Shown here: one piece after another, positions 6,327 through 14,318 of the stretch
Position numbering within the stretch: position 1 is the stretch's first letter
How the letters are laid out: each line of letters begins with the position of its first letter
Source of the DNA: Actinomycetota bacterium
GTDB taxonomy: Bacteria; Actinomycetota; Actinomycetes; S36-B12; UBA5976
Direction: 5' to 3'
NCBI GenBank assembly: GCA_947447095.1
Contig: CANFIL010000010.1
Span: forward strand, 1-18,780
DNA length: 18,780 nucleotides
Position numbers and translations under genes: made by a program
Notes under the pieces: generated by a model
The model's input: only the letters and a program-made list of their open reading frames with translations
Database searches by the model: none
Told to the model about the DNA's origin: nothing

Positions 6327-8474
6327 TTACGCGGGGCGTAGCCAGATTGTTGCAAGTGGCGGCAAGGTGACTCGCGCGTGTGCAGGCTGCCCGTGGGACT
6401 CACCCGACGTCGCGAGGACCACTCCAAGGTTGCCTTGACCAGATCCGCCAAAATCGTGTGCATCTGTGTTGAGCACTTCGTGCCATTCGCCAACTTGTGG
6501 CATTCCGATTTTGTAATCAGTTCGAACAACAGGGGAGTAGTTCGTAATCGACACGAACGGCACGCCGGCATTGTCTAAGCGAACCCAAGCAAAAACATTG
6601 CCCTCTGCGTCATCTCCTACGATCCACTGGAATCCACTCGGATCGTTATCGCGCTGCCACAACGCAGGGGTCTCTTTGTAAATGCGATTAAGGTTCTTGA
6701 CCATCTCCAGCACGCCGACATGTGCGGGTTGTTCCAAAATCCACCAATCAAGTCCGTGGGCTTCGGACCATTCAGCCGGTTGTGCAAACTCGGAACCCAT
6801 AAAGATGAGTTGCTTTCCCGGATGGCTCCACATATAAGCCAAGTAGGCACGTAAGTTTGCAAGGCGTTGCCAGTTATCTCCGGGCATGCGTGCCAACAAT
6901 GAACCCTTGCCATGCACTACTTCGTCGTGACTTATTGGCAAGACGTAGTTCTCGCTCCACGCGTACATCAATGGAAAAGTCATTTCATTGTGGTGATACT
7001 TGCGATGTATCGGATCGTTCTTGATGTAGCCCAAGGTGTCATGCATCCAGCCCATGTTCCACTTCAAGCCGAATCCGAGTCCGTTGTTACTCGTTGGCGC
7101 AGTGACTGCTGGCCACGCTGTCGATTCTTCGGCGATAGTGACTACTCCAGGAATGTGGCCATAAACAGTGCCATTCATTTCTTGGAGAAATTGCACAGCT
7201 TCTAGATTCTCGCGCCCGCCAAATTGGTTCGGCGCCCATTCGCCTTCTTCGCGCGAATAGTCCAAGTAGAGCATTGACGCGACCGCATCCACGCGCAAAC
7301 CGTCAATGTGATATTCCTTGAGCCAAAACAGCGCATTGGCGACGAGGAAGTTTCGAACTTCGCGTCGACCGAAGTCAAAAATATACGTGCCCCAATCGGG
7401 ATGTTCGCCGCGCTTAGGGTCGTTGTGTTCATAAAGTGGCGTGCCGTCAAAACGAGCCAACGCCCAATCATCTTTAGGAAAGTGTGCCGGTACCCAATCC
7501 ACAATGATCGCGATTCCTGCCTGATGGAAACGGTCAACCAGAAATTTAAAGTTGTCCGGATTTCCAAAGCGAGACGTCGGCGCGTAGTAGGAAGTGACCT
7601 GGTATCCCCACGATGGTGAATATGGATGCTCCGCAACAGGCATGAATTCCACGTGCGTAAAGCCGTGCTCAACGACATAGCTGACGAGTTCGTCGGCAAG
7701 TTCGCGGTAGGACTTACCTTGGCGCCACGAGCCCAGATGAACTTCGTACGTCGACATCGGTGAATTAAGCGGATCTCGCGTTGTTCGGGCAGCTAGCCAC
7801 TCGTTGTCATTCCATTCGTATGCTGATGCGAAAACTACAGATGCGTTGTCGGGTGGAATCTGGGTGGCGAAGGCCATTGGATCGGCTTTGCTTCGCCATT
7901 GATCGTCAGGTCCGAGGATGCTGAATTTGTATTTTGTTCCTGCGTAAATCAGAGGAACGAAAAGCTCCCATACGCCGCTTGCTCCCATAGAACGCATGGG
8001 ATGAGCATTTCCGTCCCAATGATTGAAATCGGCGATGATGCGTACGCCCTTAGCATTCGGAGCCCACACTGCGAAAGAGATTCCTGCTACGCCGTTCATC
8101 ACGCGTTCGTGTGCGCCAAGGACATTCCACAATTGCTCATGACGACCTTCGCTAATGAGATAGAGGTCGTCATTGCCAAGAGTTGGAAGAAATCGGTAAG
8201 CATCGTCAGCGGGGATTTCGCCTTCTCCGTAGTTGACAGAAAGCGTGTAGTTCGGGATTTCGGAATGCTGAATCTCGGCAATCCAAATTCCGCGGTGTTC
8301 GTGCGTCATGTCAATAAACGTTTCGTCAATCACGAGCCGAACAGAAGTGGCCAATGGTCGAAGTACACGAATTGTTAGCGACGTGCCGTAACCGTGAGGT
8401 CCAAGGATTGCATGGGGGTCGTGATGCCACCCATCAACGATTTTATCGAGCTCGTGTGAATCAACCTGAATCAT
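6327..8474 (-). CDS. glgB: 1,4-alpha-glucan branching enzyme GlgB
   Basis: Creates alpha-1,6 branches in glycogen-like glucan (GH13). The protein is 715 residues, the usual length for GlgB with two N-terminal beta-sandwich modules: about 1-105 and a CBM48 module with FAVWAPNAKGVRIIADFNHWDG. The (beta/alpha)8 barrel begins near TYEVHLGSWRQG. Catalytic residues are D396 in DGLRVDAVAS (nucleophile), E449 in TIAEES (acid/base) and D517 in ISHDEVVHGKGS. DWVPAHFPKD (about 326-335) and the LDWWILEQPAHVGV block support branching activity rather than amylase. The start at 8474 lies 3 nt after the glgE stop and has no clear Shine-Dalgarno, which points to translational coupling within a glgX-glgE-glgB transcript. 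The 3' end faces the thioredoxin gene with only 5 nt between stops. Confidence 0.97.
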   Translation of the reverse strand: MIQVDSHELDKIVDGWHHDPHAILGPHGYGTSLTIRVLRPLATSVRLVIDETFIDMTHEHRGIWIAEIQHSEIPNYTLSVNYGEGEIPADDAYRFLPTLGNDDLYLISEGRHEQLWNVLGAHERVMNGVAGISFAVWAPNAKGVRIIADFNHWDGNAHPMRSMGASGVWELFVPLIYAGTKYKFSILGPDDQWRSKADPMAFATQIPPDNASVVFASAYEWNDNEWLAARTTRDPLNSPMSTYEVHLGSWRQGKSYRELADELVSYVVEHGFTHVEFMPVAEHPYSPSWGYQVTSYYAPTSRFGNPDNFKFLVDRFHQAGIAIIVDWVPAHFPKDDWALARFDGTPLYEHNDPKRGEHPDWGTYIFDFGRREVRNFLVANALFWLKEYHIDGLRVDAVASMLYLDYSREEGEWAPNQFGGRENLEAVQFLQEMNGTVYGHIPGVVTIAEESTAWPAVTAPTSNNGLGFGLKWNMGWMHDTLGYIKNDPIHRKYHHNEMTFPLMYAWSENYVLPISHDEVVHGKGSLLARMPGDNWQRLANLRAYLAYMWSHPGKQLIFMGSEFAQPAEWSEAHGLDWWILEQPAHVGVLEMVKNLNRIYKETPALWQRDNDPSGFQWIVGDDAEGNVFAWVRLDNAGVPFVSITNYSPVVRTDYKIGMPQVGEWHEVLNTDAHDFGGSGQGNLGVVLATSGESHGQPAHARVTLPPLATIWLRPA

Positions 8475-8477
8475 CGA

Positions 8478-10445
8478 CTAGGGCTTTCGAATCGTTAAAA
8501 CATATCCGCAGCGATTGTGTGGATCTAGTTCGAAGTGATTGTGTTCCTGCAGCGTGAAACTTTCGCCCGAAAGTTCATCAATAGTGGTGAAGGTCTCTGA
8601 CCAATCGAGTCCCAGTGCTGGCATTGTGAAATGCACACCACTTTCGCGGGGGATTGCTGGGTCGACTGTCACTAAAACAATGACAATGTCGTCCCCGCTT
8701 CGTTTGGAGAAGCACAGCACAGAGTCTGAGTCGCTGCGGTGGAACGTGATGTCCCGGAGTTGTTGCAATGCCGGATGCGCCTCGCGAATTGCATTCAATT
8801 TCTTGATGAATGGCGCAAGCGTTTTTCCTTGTTTGGCGGCGGTGTCCCAATCCCGAGGTCGATATTGGAATTTCTCTGAATCAAGGTACTCCTCGCCGCC
8901 TGCTTTGAGGGCAACGTATTCGTAGAGTTCAAAGCCTGCGTATACCCCCCAGGTAGGTGCCAACGTTGCTGCCAGAAGTGCCCGAATTGCAAAGGCATTT
9001 GGACCGCCTAGTTGGAGGTACTCAGGCAAAATGTCGGGAGTATTGACGAAGAAGTTCGGGCGCATAAACGGTGAAGCGAAACCTGATAACTCGTTGAGGT
9101 AGTCAATGAGTTCTTGCTTGGTGTTGCGCCACGTGAAGTACGTATAACTCTGCTGGAAGCCTGCCTCGCCCAAAGCGCGCATCATTGCTGGTCGAGTAAA
9201 CGCCTCAGCTAAGAAAATCACATCAGGGTAAGTGCTATTGATGTCAGCGAGTAGTCGTTCCCAAAATTCCACTGGCTTTGTGTGGGGGTTATCAACCCGG
9301 AAAATACGCACACCTAGTTTCACCCAGTGCTGCACGATACGTCGAACTTCGTTGAAAATTCCTTCGGGATCGTTGTCGAAGTTAATTGGATAAATGTCTT
9401 GGTATTTTTTTGGCGGGTTCTCGGCATAGGCGATAGTTCCATCGACTCGAGTGGTGAACCATTCGGGATTGGTTGTCACCCATGGGTGATCGGGACTTGC
9501 TTGAAGTGCCAGGTCCATCGCAATTTCAATGCCGAGTTTATTCGCGGCTTTGATGAATGTAACAAAGTCTTTTTCAGTTCCAAGGTCAGGGTGAATTGCA
9601 TCATGACCTCCGGCCGACGAACCAATGGCCCAGGGTGATCCGGGATCGTTGGGTCCAGGCGTCAATGTGTTATTTGGACCCTTGCGGAACGATTCGCCAA
9701 TCGGATGAATTGGTGGCAAGTAGAGAACGTGAAAGCCCATCTCTGCAACGGCAGGCAAGCGCTTTGCTGCAGTTTTGAATGTGCCGCTGGTCCAGGAACC
9801 ATTCTTCTTTTGGGTAGCTCCCTCTGACCGTGGGAAAAATTCGTACCAACTTCCATACAGTGCACGCTGGCGTTCTACGTTCACTGGGAATGGGCCGTAG
9901 TTGCTCACAAGTTCGCGAATTGGGTTACGCGCTAGGACAGCAAGCGCGCTGCTTTCTTGAATTGCTTCGAGGCGTTTTGCTGGTGACGACATGGTGTTCG
10001 TGATTGTCGCAAGTAACGCATTTAGTATTGCGGAATCTTGCGAAACTATGGATGCAATTATGCGGTTGAGCAGAACGGCACCTTCGGCAAATTCGAGTTC
10101 AACATCAACGTTGGCAGGAATTTTGACATCGACATGATGTAGCCATGTGCCGATTGGATCGCTCCACGCTTCAATGCGATAACTCCACATTCCCATCGTG
10201 GGGAAGGAAACTGAAACTTCAAATCGATCGGTACCAAGCCCAACGAGTTCCATGCGGTGGCGAGAGGAGTCCTTGCCGAATGGATCAATCAGAACAACTT
10301 CGGCTGCAACACTGTCATGGCCTTCGCGAAAAACTGTGGCACTAATAGTGATTTCTTCATTGATGACAGCTTTTGTCGGGCGCGTGCCGCCACCGACAGT
10401 TGGCCAGATATCGAGGACAGGAATGCGTCCAAATGTTGGTGTCAC
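8478..10445 (-). CDS. glgE: Alpha-1,4-glucan:maltose-1-phosphate maltosyltransferase GlgE
   Basis: Extends alpha-1,4-glucan by maltosyl units from maltose-1-phosphate (GH13_3). The 655-residue protein opens with the typical GlgE start (GRIPVLDIWPTVGGGTRP) and an N-terminal beta-sandwich. A helical insert (about 125-195) and the barrel follow, beginning near GTFKTAAKRLPAVAEMGF and YLPPIHPIG. The catalytic residues are visible: D385 in FRVDNPHTKP (nucleophile), E414 in FLAEAFTRP (acid/base) and D471 in VNTPDI (transition-state support). GPNNTLTPGPNDPGSPWAIGS is cut short by rule here, but its GPNN and PGSPW elements are at about 256-272. KYQDIYPINFDNDP is a further family block. The start is the GTG at 10445, with TACGGT exactly 6 nt upstream. 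The neighbours glgB and glgX fit the role. The source of maltose-1-phosphate (GlgM or TreS with Mak) is outside the window. Confidence 0.96.
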   Translation of the reverse strand: MTPTFGRIPVLDIWPTVGGGTRPTKAVINEEITISATVFREGHDSVAAEVVLIDPFGKDSSRHRMELVGLGTDRFEVSVSFPTMGMWSYRIEAWSDPIGTWLHHVDVKIPANVDVELEFAEGAVLLNRIIASIVSQDSAILNALLATITNTMSSPAKRLEAIQESSALAVLARNPIRELVSNYGPFPVNVERQRALYGSWYEFFPRSEGATQKKNGSWTSGTFKTAAKRLPAVAEMGFHVLYLPPIHPIGESFRKGPNNTLTPGPNDPGSPWAIGSSAGGHDAIHPDLGTEKDFVTFIKAANKLGIEIAMDLALQASPDHPWVTTNPEWFTTRVDGTIAYAENPPKKYQDIYPINFDNDPEGIFNEVRRIVQHWVKLGVRIFRVDNPHTKPVEFWERLLADINSTYPDVIFLAEAFTRPAMMRALGEAGFQQSYTYFTWRNTKQELIDYLNELSGFASPFMRPNFFVNTPDILPEYLQLGGPNAFAIRALLAATLAPTWGVYAGFELYEYVALKAGGEEYLDSEKFQYRPRDWDTAAKQGKTLAPFIKKLNAIREAHPALQQLRDITFHRSDSDSVLCFSKRSGDDIVIVLVTVDPAIPRESGVHFTMPALGLDWSETFTTIDELSGESFTLQEHNHFELDPHNRCGYVLTIRKP

Positions 10446-10451
10446 AGAACA

Positions 10452-10457
10452 ACCGTA
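10452..10457 (-). promoter_or_regulatory. Probable -10 box for leaderless glgE
   Basis: On the minus strand TACGGT is followed by exactly 6 nt (TGTTCT) and the GTG start codon. It sits in the 46-nt gap after glgX, so glgE-glgB may be transcribed separately from glgX as well as by readthrough. No Shine-Dalgarno is present. No good -35 was seen. Confidence 0.45.
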
Positions 10458-10491
10458 GCCGAGTAGGCGTTAGGTAAGGGCTGTAATGAGG

Positions 10492-12624
10492 TTACGCATC
10501 TGTCTCATGTGAGGGATCACGTCGTGTGACCTTCCATAGCGCCATAGCGTGAGACTCCAATTCCATGGTTTGTCCTGAATTGAACGTCATCGGATCCGAA
10601 GCATGAGATTCGTTGGCAGTGTTGAACATCAGTTGATATTCCTGCCCGAAATCTCCACCTGGGAGGGTCACTTCGATGCTCTCGTTGGCTGCGTTCAGGA
10701 ACCAATAGAAGCCGTTGTCGACCATGTTCTGGCTTTGTGGAGTATTGATAGCACCGGCCAAGTAAATCCCGATTGCACGAGTATGTTCTGAGTCCCAATC
10801 TTCTTGGGTAAAGATCTGTGCTTGAGAGTCGAGCCAAGCAATGTCAGGAACATTAACAATCTGAACTTTTTCGCCGGTCAAGAAGCTTTCGCGCTGGAAG
10901 ACGCGATGGGCACGACGAATTCCAATCACATATGCGGTGAAGTCGTAGAGCTCTTGTTGCCATGGTTGGACATCCCAGTCTTGCCATGACATGTCATTGT
11001 TTTGGCAATACGCATTGTTGTTTCCCTGCTGCGTGCGCGCGAGTTCATCGCCCGAAGCGAGCATCGGAATTCCAGCACTCAAAATTGTTGTTGCCATCAA
11101 GTTGCGCATCTGGCGACGACGGAATGCCAAAATTATTGGATCTGTGGTTGCGCCTTCGACGCCACAATTCCAACTTCGATTGTTTGATGTTCCATCTCGA
11201 CCATCTTCGCCGTTAGCAATGTTGTGCTTGTTGTTATACGAAACTAAATCGTGAAGTGTGAAGCCGTCGTGCGCGGTAACAAAATTGACTGATGCGTGTG
11301 TGCCGCTGGAGTGCTGCCAGTACACGTCACCTGAACCAGTAAGTCGCCAACCTAATTCGGCAACACCAAAACTTTCACCGCGCCAGAAGTCGCGAACGCA
11401 ATCTCGGAACTGGTCGTTCCATTCGCTCCACGGCTCTGGGAAATTTCCGAGTTGGTATCCGTCATTGCCGACGTCCCACGGCTCTGCGATGAGTTTGACG
11501 TTTCGAAGAACGGGATCCTGCGCTATCGAAGAAACCAGCGCACCAGCAGCATCTGGAGCGTGATCAGACTTTCGAGTTAATGCTGTAGCCAGATCAAAGC
11601 GGAAACCATCAACATGCATCTCTTGCACCCAGTAACGCAATGAATCCATGATGAGACGAAGAGTCTGAGGGTGTGAAGCCCGAACGGTATTACCGCAACC
11701 TGTGGAGTCCCAATAGTGCTGATTGCCTTCATCAAGGTGGTAGTACGCGATGTTGTCGAGTCCGCGGAAACTCAAAGTCGGACCAAATGCGTTGCCCTCG
11801 GGAGTGTGGTTGTAAACCACGTCAAGGATGATTTCAAGGCCAGCGCGGTGATACGCCTTGACCATGTCCTTGAACTCGTTTACCTGTTCGCCATGTGTGC
11901 CGGAGGAACTGTATGCGCTGTGCGGAGCAAAGAAAGCAAGTGTGTTGTAGCCCCAATAATTCTCCATGCCTTTTGCCAGCAAGAAGGTTTCACTGACGAA
12001 CTGTTGCACTGGAAGTAATTCGACGGCTGTGATGCCGAGGTCGAGTAAGTGTTTGATGATTGCCGGATGTGCCATGCCTGCATAAGTCCCGCGAATGTGT
12101 TCTGGAACTTCAGGGTGCAGTCGTGACAGTGCAGCCAGATGCGTCTCATAAAGAACTGTGTCGTTAAATGGTCGATCGGGTGGGCTGTCGTCTTCCCAGT
12201 CGTATTCCGTATCGACAACAACGCTGTGAGGAACAAACGCTGCACTATCTTTTGGATTGAAGACCAGATCGTCGCCACCGATGTGCCCAAACAATGATTC
12301 GTCCATGACGAGCTCGCCGGTGACTGCTTTGGCGTAAGGGTCAATCAATAGTTTGGCTGGGTTAAATCGCAAACCTCGATCTGGCTGCCAGGCTCCATGA
12401 ACCCGCAGGCCATATTCCTGACCGTGGCCAATTTCTGGAACGAACCCGTGGAAGACGCCTTTGGTGAATCCAGGAAGATCGACGTTCCAATGTCCGCCGT
12501 CTGGGGTGAACAGGCACAATTCAACGCGGTCAGCGTCAGGTGCCCATACCGCGAAGTTGGTGCCACCGTTGGTAATCGTGGCGCCGAGGGGCTCAGATTG
12601 CCCTTCATGAACCACGGCCTTCAC
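10492..12624 (-). CDS. glgX: Glycogen debranching enzyme GlgX (isoamylase type)
   Basis: Hydrolyses alpha-1,6 branches in glycogen and limit dextrins (GH13_11). The protein is 710 residues, within the range of actinobacterial GlgX/TreX. An N-terminal CBM48 module (PLGATITNGGTNFAVWAPDADRVELCLF by parts, about 12-40) precedes the barrel. ELLPVQQFV and NYWGYNTLAFFAPHSAYSSSG (about 222-242) are hallmark isoamylase blocks. Catalytic residues are D344 in DGFRFDLATAL, E381 in LIAEPWDVG and D453 in TAHDGFTLHDLVSYN. The start is placed at the GTG 12624-12622; the GTG three codons later (12615) has GAGGTGAAGG just upstream and is a real alternative. No TANNNT box sits 6 nt before either. It is the first gene of the glg cluster and is divergent from the enoyl-CoA hydratase gene, 42 nt away. 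Confidence 0.95.
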   Translation of the reverse strand: MKAVVHEGQSEPLGATITNGGTNFAVWAPDADRVELCLFTPDGGHWNVDLPGFTKGVFHGFVPEIGHGQEYGLRVHGAWQPDRGLRFNPAKLLIDPYAKAVTGELVMDESLFGHIGGDDLVFNPKDSAAFVPHSVVVDTEYDWEDDSPPDRPFNDTVLYETHLAALSRLHPEVPEHIRGTYAGMAHPAIIKHLLDLGITAVELLPVQQFVSETFLLAKGMENYWGYNTLAFFAPHSAYSSSGTHGEQVNEFKDMVKAYHRAGLEIILDVVYNHTPEGNAFGPTLSFRGLDNIAYYHLDEGNQHYWDSTGCGNTVRASHPQTLRLIMDSLRYWVQEMHVDGFRFDLATALTRKSDHAPDAAGALVSSIAQDPVLRNVKLIAEPWDVGNDGYQLGNFPEPWSEWNDQFRDCVRDFWRGESFGVAELGWRLTGSGDVYWQHSSGTHASVNFVTAHDGFTLHDLVSYNNKHNIANGEDGRDGTSNNRSWNCGVEGATTDPIILAFRRRQMRNLMATTILSAGIPMLASGDELARTQQGNNNAYCQNNDMSWQDWDVQPWQQELYDFTAYVIGIRRAHRVFQRESFLTGEKVQIVNVPDIAWLDSQAQIFTQEDWDSEHTRAIGIYLAGAINTPQSQNMVDNGFYWFLNAANESIEVTLPGGDFGQEYQLMFNTANESHASDPMTFNSGQTMELESHAMALWKVTRRDPSHETDA

Positions 12625-12654
12625 CTCACGTATGACTTAGGGGTTCGGTCTGGA

Positions 12655-12660
12655 TAATCT
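12655..12660 (+). promoter_or_regulatory. Probable -10 box for the leaderless enoyl-CoA hydratase gene
   Basis: TAATCT, a close match to the bacterial -10 consensus, is followed by exactly 6 nt (TGTCAT) and the GTG at 12667. There is no Shine-Dalgarno. The -35 region overlaps the start of the divergent glgX gene and shows no strong match. Confidence 0.55.
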
Positions 12661-12666
12661 TGTCAT

Positions 12667-13440
12667 GTGCCTGATTTCTTGCGCGTTGAGCCCCATGGGC
12701 GAGTCGCTGTTGTCCATTTAGACCGTCCCAAGATGAACGTGCTTTCGCGAGCGATGCAAGACGAGATCGCCGCAACTGCGCGCGAGCTCTCTGCTGATTC
12801 ACATGTTCGGGCTGTGGTGTTTTACGGTGGCGAGAAAACTTTCGCTGCCGGTGCTGACGTCAAAGAAATGGTCAACTGGGATCGACAGACCGCTCATGCC
12901 GAAGCTCCAGGTTTGCAGGCTGCGTTTAATGCAGTCGCGGCAATTCCGGTTCCAACCATCGCGGCAATCACGGGCTATGCCCTCGGTGGCGGATTCGAAC
13001 TGGCGATGGCATGCGATCTGCGTATCGCAGCGTCGGATGCAACTGTTGGACAACCTGAAATTTTGTTGGGAATCATTCCGGGTGCCGGTGGCACACAGCG
13101 CCTCGCGCGCCTCATCGGAGAATCCCGAGCGAAAGACATTATTTTGACCGGCCGTTTTGTGGCCGCTGACGAGGCACATTCCTTGGGAATGGTGAATGAG
13201 GTCGTTGCGCCGGAATCCGTCCTCGGTCGTGCCTTGGAACTAGCCGAACAACTTTCGCGGGGCCCACGCGATGCCATGGTGGCCGCAAAGCGAGCAATCG
13301 AGCGAGGCTTGGAGCAACCGCTAGAAGCAGGGCTAATCGTTGAGCAGAGTGAGTTCGCAGATCTCTTTGGCACTCCTGACCAAATTGTCGGAATGCGCAG
13401 CTTTGTAGAACAGGGGCCAGGCAAAGCTCAATTTGAGTAA
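12667..13440 (+). CDS. Enoyl-CoA hydratase (crotonase family)
   Basis: Hydrates 2-enoyl-CoA to 3-hydroxyacyl-CoA. The 257-residue protein matches the length of bacterial crotonases. The oxyanion-hole segment is FAAGADVKEM (59-68), followed by GYALGGGFELAMACD with glutamate E111, and GQPEILLGIIPGAGGTQRL with E131. Both glutamates needed for water addition are present, so it is a true hydratase rather than one of the many crotonase-fold relatives that have lost them. NVLSRAMQDE near residue 24 is the usual adenine-pocket region. The start is the GTG at 12667, preceded by TAATCT and 6 nt; no other start fits the N-terminus. The neighbouring etfBA and the dehydrogenase and thiolase further left could act on its substrates and products. 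The preferred chain length cannot be told from the sequence. Confidence 0.94.
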   Translation: MPDFLRVEPHGRVAVVHLDRPKMNVLSRAMQDEIAATARELSADSHVRAVVFYGGEKTFAAGADVKEMVNWDRQTAHAEAPGLQAAFNAVAAIPVPTIAAITGYALGGGFELAMACDLRIAASDATVGQPEILLGIIPGAGGTQRLARLIGESRAKDIILTGRFVAADEAHSLGMVNEVVAPESVLGRALELAEQLSRGPRDAMVAAKRAIERGLEQPLEAGLIVEQSEFADLFGTPDQIVGMRSFVEQGPGKAQFE

Positions 13441-13459
13441 GCCTGCCTCAGTAAAGGTT

Positions 13460-13483
13460 CCTCAGATTGGATACAATCTGAGG
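13460..13483. promoter_or_regulatory. Perfect 10-bp palindrome overlapping a -10-like TACAAT, candidate operator of etfBA
   Basis: CCTCAGATTG and CAATCTGAGG are exact reverse complements around the 4-nt centre GATA. TACAAT (13472-13477), one mismatch from TATAAT, straddles the centre and the right arm. The symmetry suits a dimeric repressor that would block the promoter. A stem of this size could also form in RNA and end the upstream transcript, but no run of T follows (next bases AGAAGAC). Operator is the better reading, at moderate confidence; the regulator is unknown and none is encoded in the window. Confidence 0.5.
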
Positions 13484-13513
13484 AGAAGACATTTGGTTAA
13501 CAACACCAGCGGC

Positions 13514-13520
13514 AAAGGAG
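13514..13520 (+). promoter_or_regulatory. Ribosome binding site of etfB
   Basis: AAAGGAG lies 9 nt before the GTG at 13530. It is one of the strongest Shine-Dalgarno matches in the window and fixes this GTG as the start. It contrasts with the genes that have a TANNNT box 6 nt before the start and no Shine-Dalgarno. Confidence 0.75.
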
Positions 13521-13529
13521 CCACCAGTA

Positions 13530-14309
13530 GTGAACATCTGCGTGTGCGTCAAGCAAGTACCCGATAGTTGGGCTGAAAAGAAACTCTCTGCAAGCGATAG
13601 CACGCTCGACCGTGCTGCTGCCGAGCGTGTCATCAATGAACTTGATGAATACGCAATCGAAGAAGCGTTGCGCATCGTTGAAGCACAGGGTGGGGAAGTA
13701 ACCATCTTGTCGATGGGTCCAGCCGAAGCAGTTGACAGTGTTCGTAAGGCAATTTCGATGGGTGCCAACTCAGGTATTCACATCGTTGACGATGCACTTC
13801 ACGGTTCAGATGCAATTGCCACCTCACTCGTTCTTGCTAAGGCACTTGAAGGTCGCGGTTTTGATTTGATCTTGTTCGGTTCCGAATCAACCGATGCTCG
13901 CATGAGTGTTGTGCCTGCAATGGTCGCTGCACGTTTGAATCTGCCACAGATGACATTTGCATCAAAGGTAGAAGTAGCCGGCGAATCCCTAACGATTCAT
14001 CGCACAACTGATTACGGTTACGACGAAGTCACATCTTCACTTCCAGCTGTTGTTTCAGTAGTTGAAAAAATTAATGAACCGCGTTACCCATCATTCAAAA
14101 ACATCATGGCCGCCAAGAAGGCGCCGATTGACACCTTGTCGCTTTCTGACATCGGTGTTGATGCAGGTTCCGTTGGTCTTGCAACTGCTTGGTCACAGGT
14201 TTCTTCGTTTGCTGATCGTCCAGCAAAGCCGGCTGGAACCGTTGTCCAAGATGAAGGCAATGGCGCGGCCAAGATTGCCGAATTCCTCACCGCACAGAAG
14301 TTTGTCTAG
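13530..14309 (+). CDS. etfB: Electron transfer flavoprotein, beta subunit
   Basis: The small subunit of the cytoplasmic ETF heterodimer, which carries electrons from acyl-CoA dehydrogenases towards the respiratory chain. The 259-residue protein begins with NICVCVKQVPDS, the family signature, followed by INELDEYAIEEALRI (about 35-49). The nucleotide-binding region contains GSESTDARMSVVPAMVA (117-133). KINEPRYPSFKNIMAAKKAPI (about 182-202) matches the ETF-beta recognition region that contacts partners. The start GTG at 13530 is set by AAAGGAG. etfA follows after 9 nt. In M. tuberculosis the pair is fixA-fixB (Rv3029c-Rv3028c), also placed before a cysteine desulfurase gene. Whether this ETF is ordinary or bifurcating cannot be decided here, but no partner of a bifurcating complex is nearby. 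Confidence 0.95.
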   Translation: MNICVCVKQVPDSWAEKKLSASDSTLDRAAAERVINELDEYAIEEALRIVEAQGGEVTILSMGPAEAVDSVRKAISMGANSGIHIVDDALHGSDAIATSLVLAKALEGRGFDLILFGSESTDARMSVVPAMVAARLNLPQMTFASKVEVAGESLTIHRTTDYGYDEVTSSLPAVVSVVEKINEPRYPSFKNIMAAKKAPIDTLSLSDIGVDAGSVGLATAWSQVSSFADRPAKPAGTVVQDEGNGAAKIAEFLTAQKFV

Positions 14310-14312
14310 GAG
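14308..14312 (+). promoter_or_regulatory. Ribosome binding site of etfA overlapping the etfB stop
   Basis: AGGAG overlaps the TAG stop of etfB and lies 6 nt before the etfA ATG at 14319. This arrangement couples translation of the two subunits. Confidence 0.75.
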
Positions 14313-14318
14313 CTAACC

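Larger units (their letters stand above)
13441..13529 (+). promoter_or_regulatory. Intergenic region between the enoyl-CoA hydratase gene and etfB
   Basis: This 89-nt gap is the second longest in the window. It contains the palindrome at 13460-13483, then a TTTGGTTAACAACACC stretch with no further symmetry, and finally the etfB ribosome binding site. If TACAAT in the palindrome is the -10, the etfBA leader would be about 45 nt. Confidence 0.4.

Noticed and set aside
6319..6340. Possible bidirectional terminator between the thioredoxin-TPR gene and glgB
   Set aside because: The gap is 5 nt and no stem with a T-run was found on either strand.
7202..7699. 165-codon minus-strand open frame within glgB
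   Set aside because: It is a shifted frame inside glgB; the arginine- and serine-rich translation is not protein-like and glgB has all catalytic motifs in its own frame.
11880..12344. 154-codon minus-strand open frame within glgX
   Set aside because: It is a frame-shifted shadow of glgX with no recognisable motif.
12975..13424. 149-codon minus-strand open frame
   Set aside because: It is antisense to the enoyl-CoA hydratase gene; the serine- and proline-rich translation lacks any domain.
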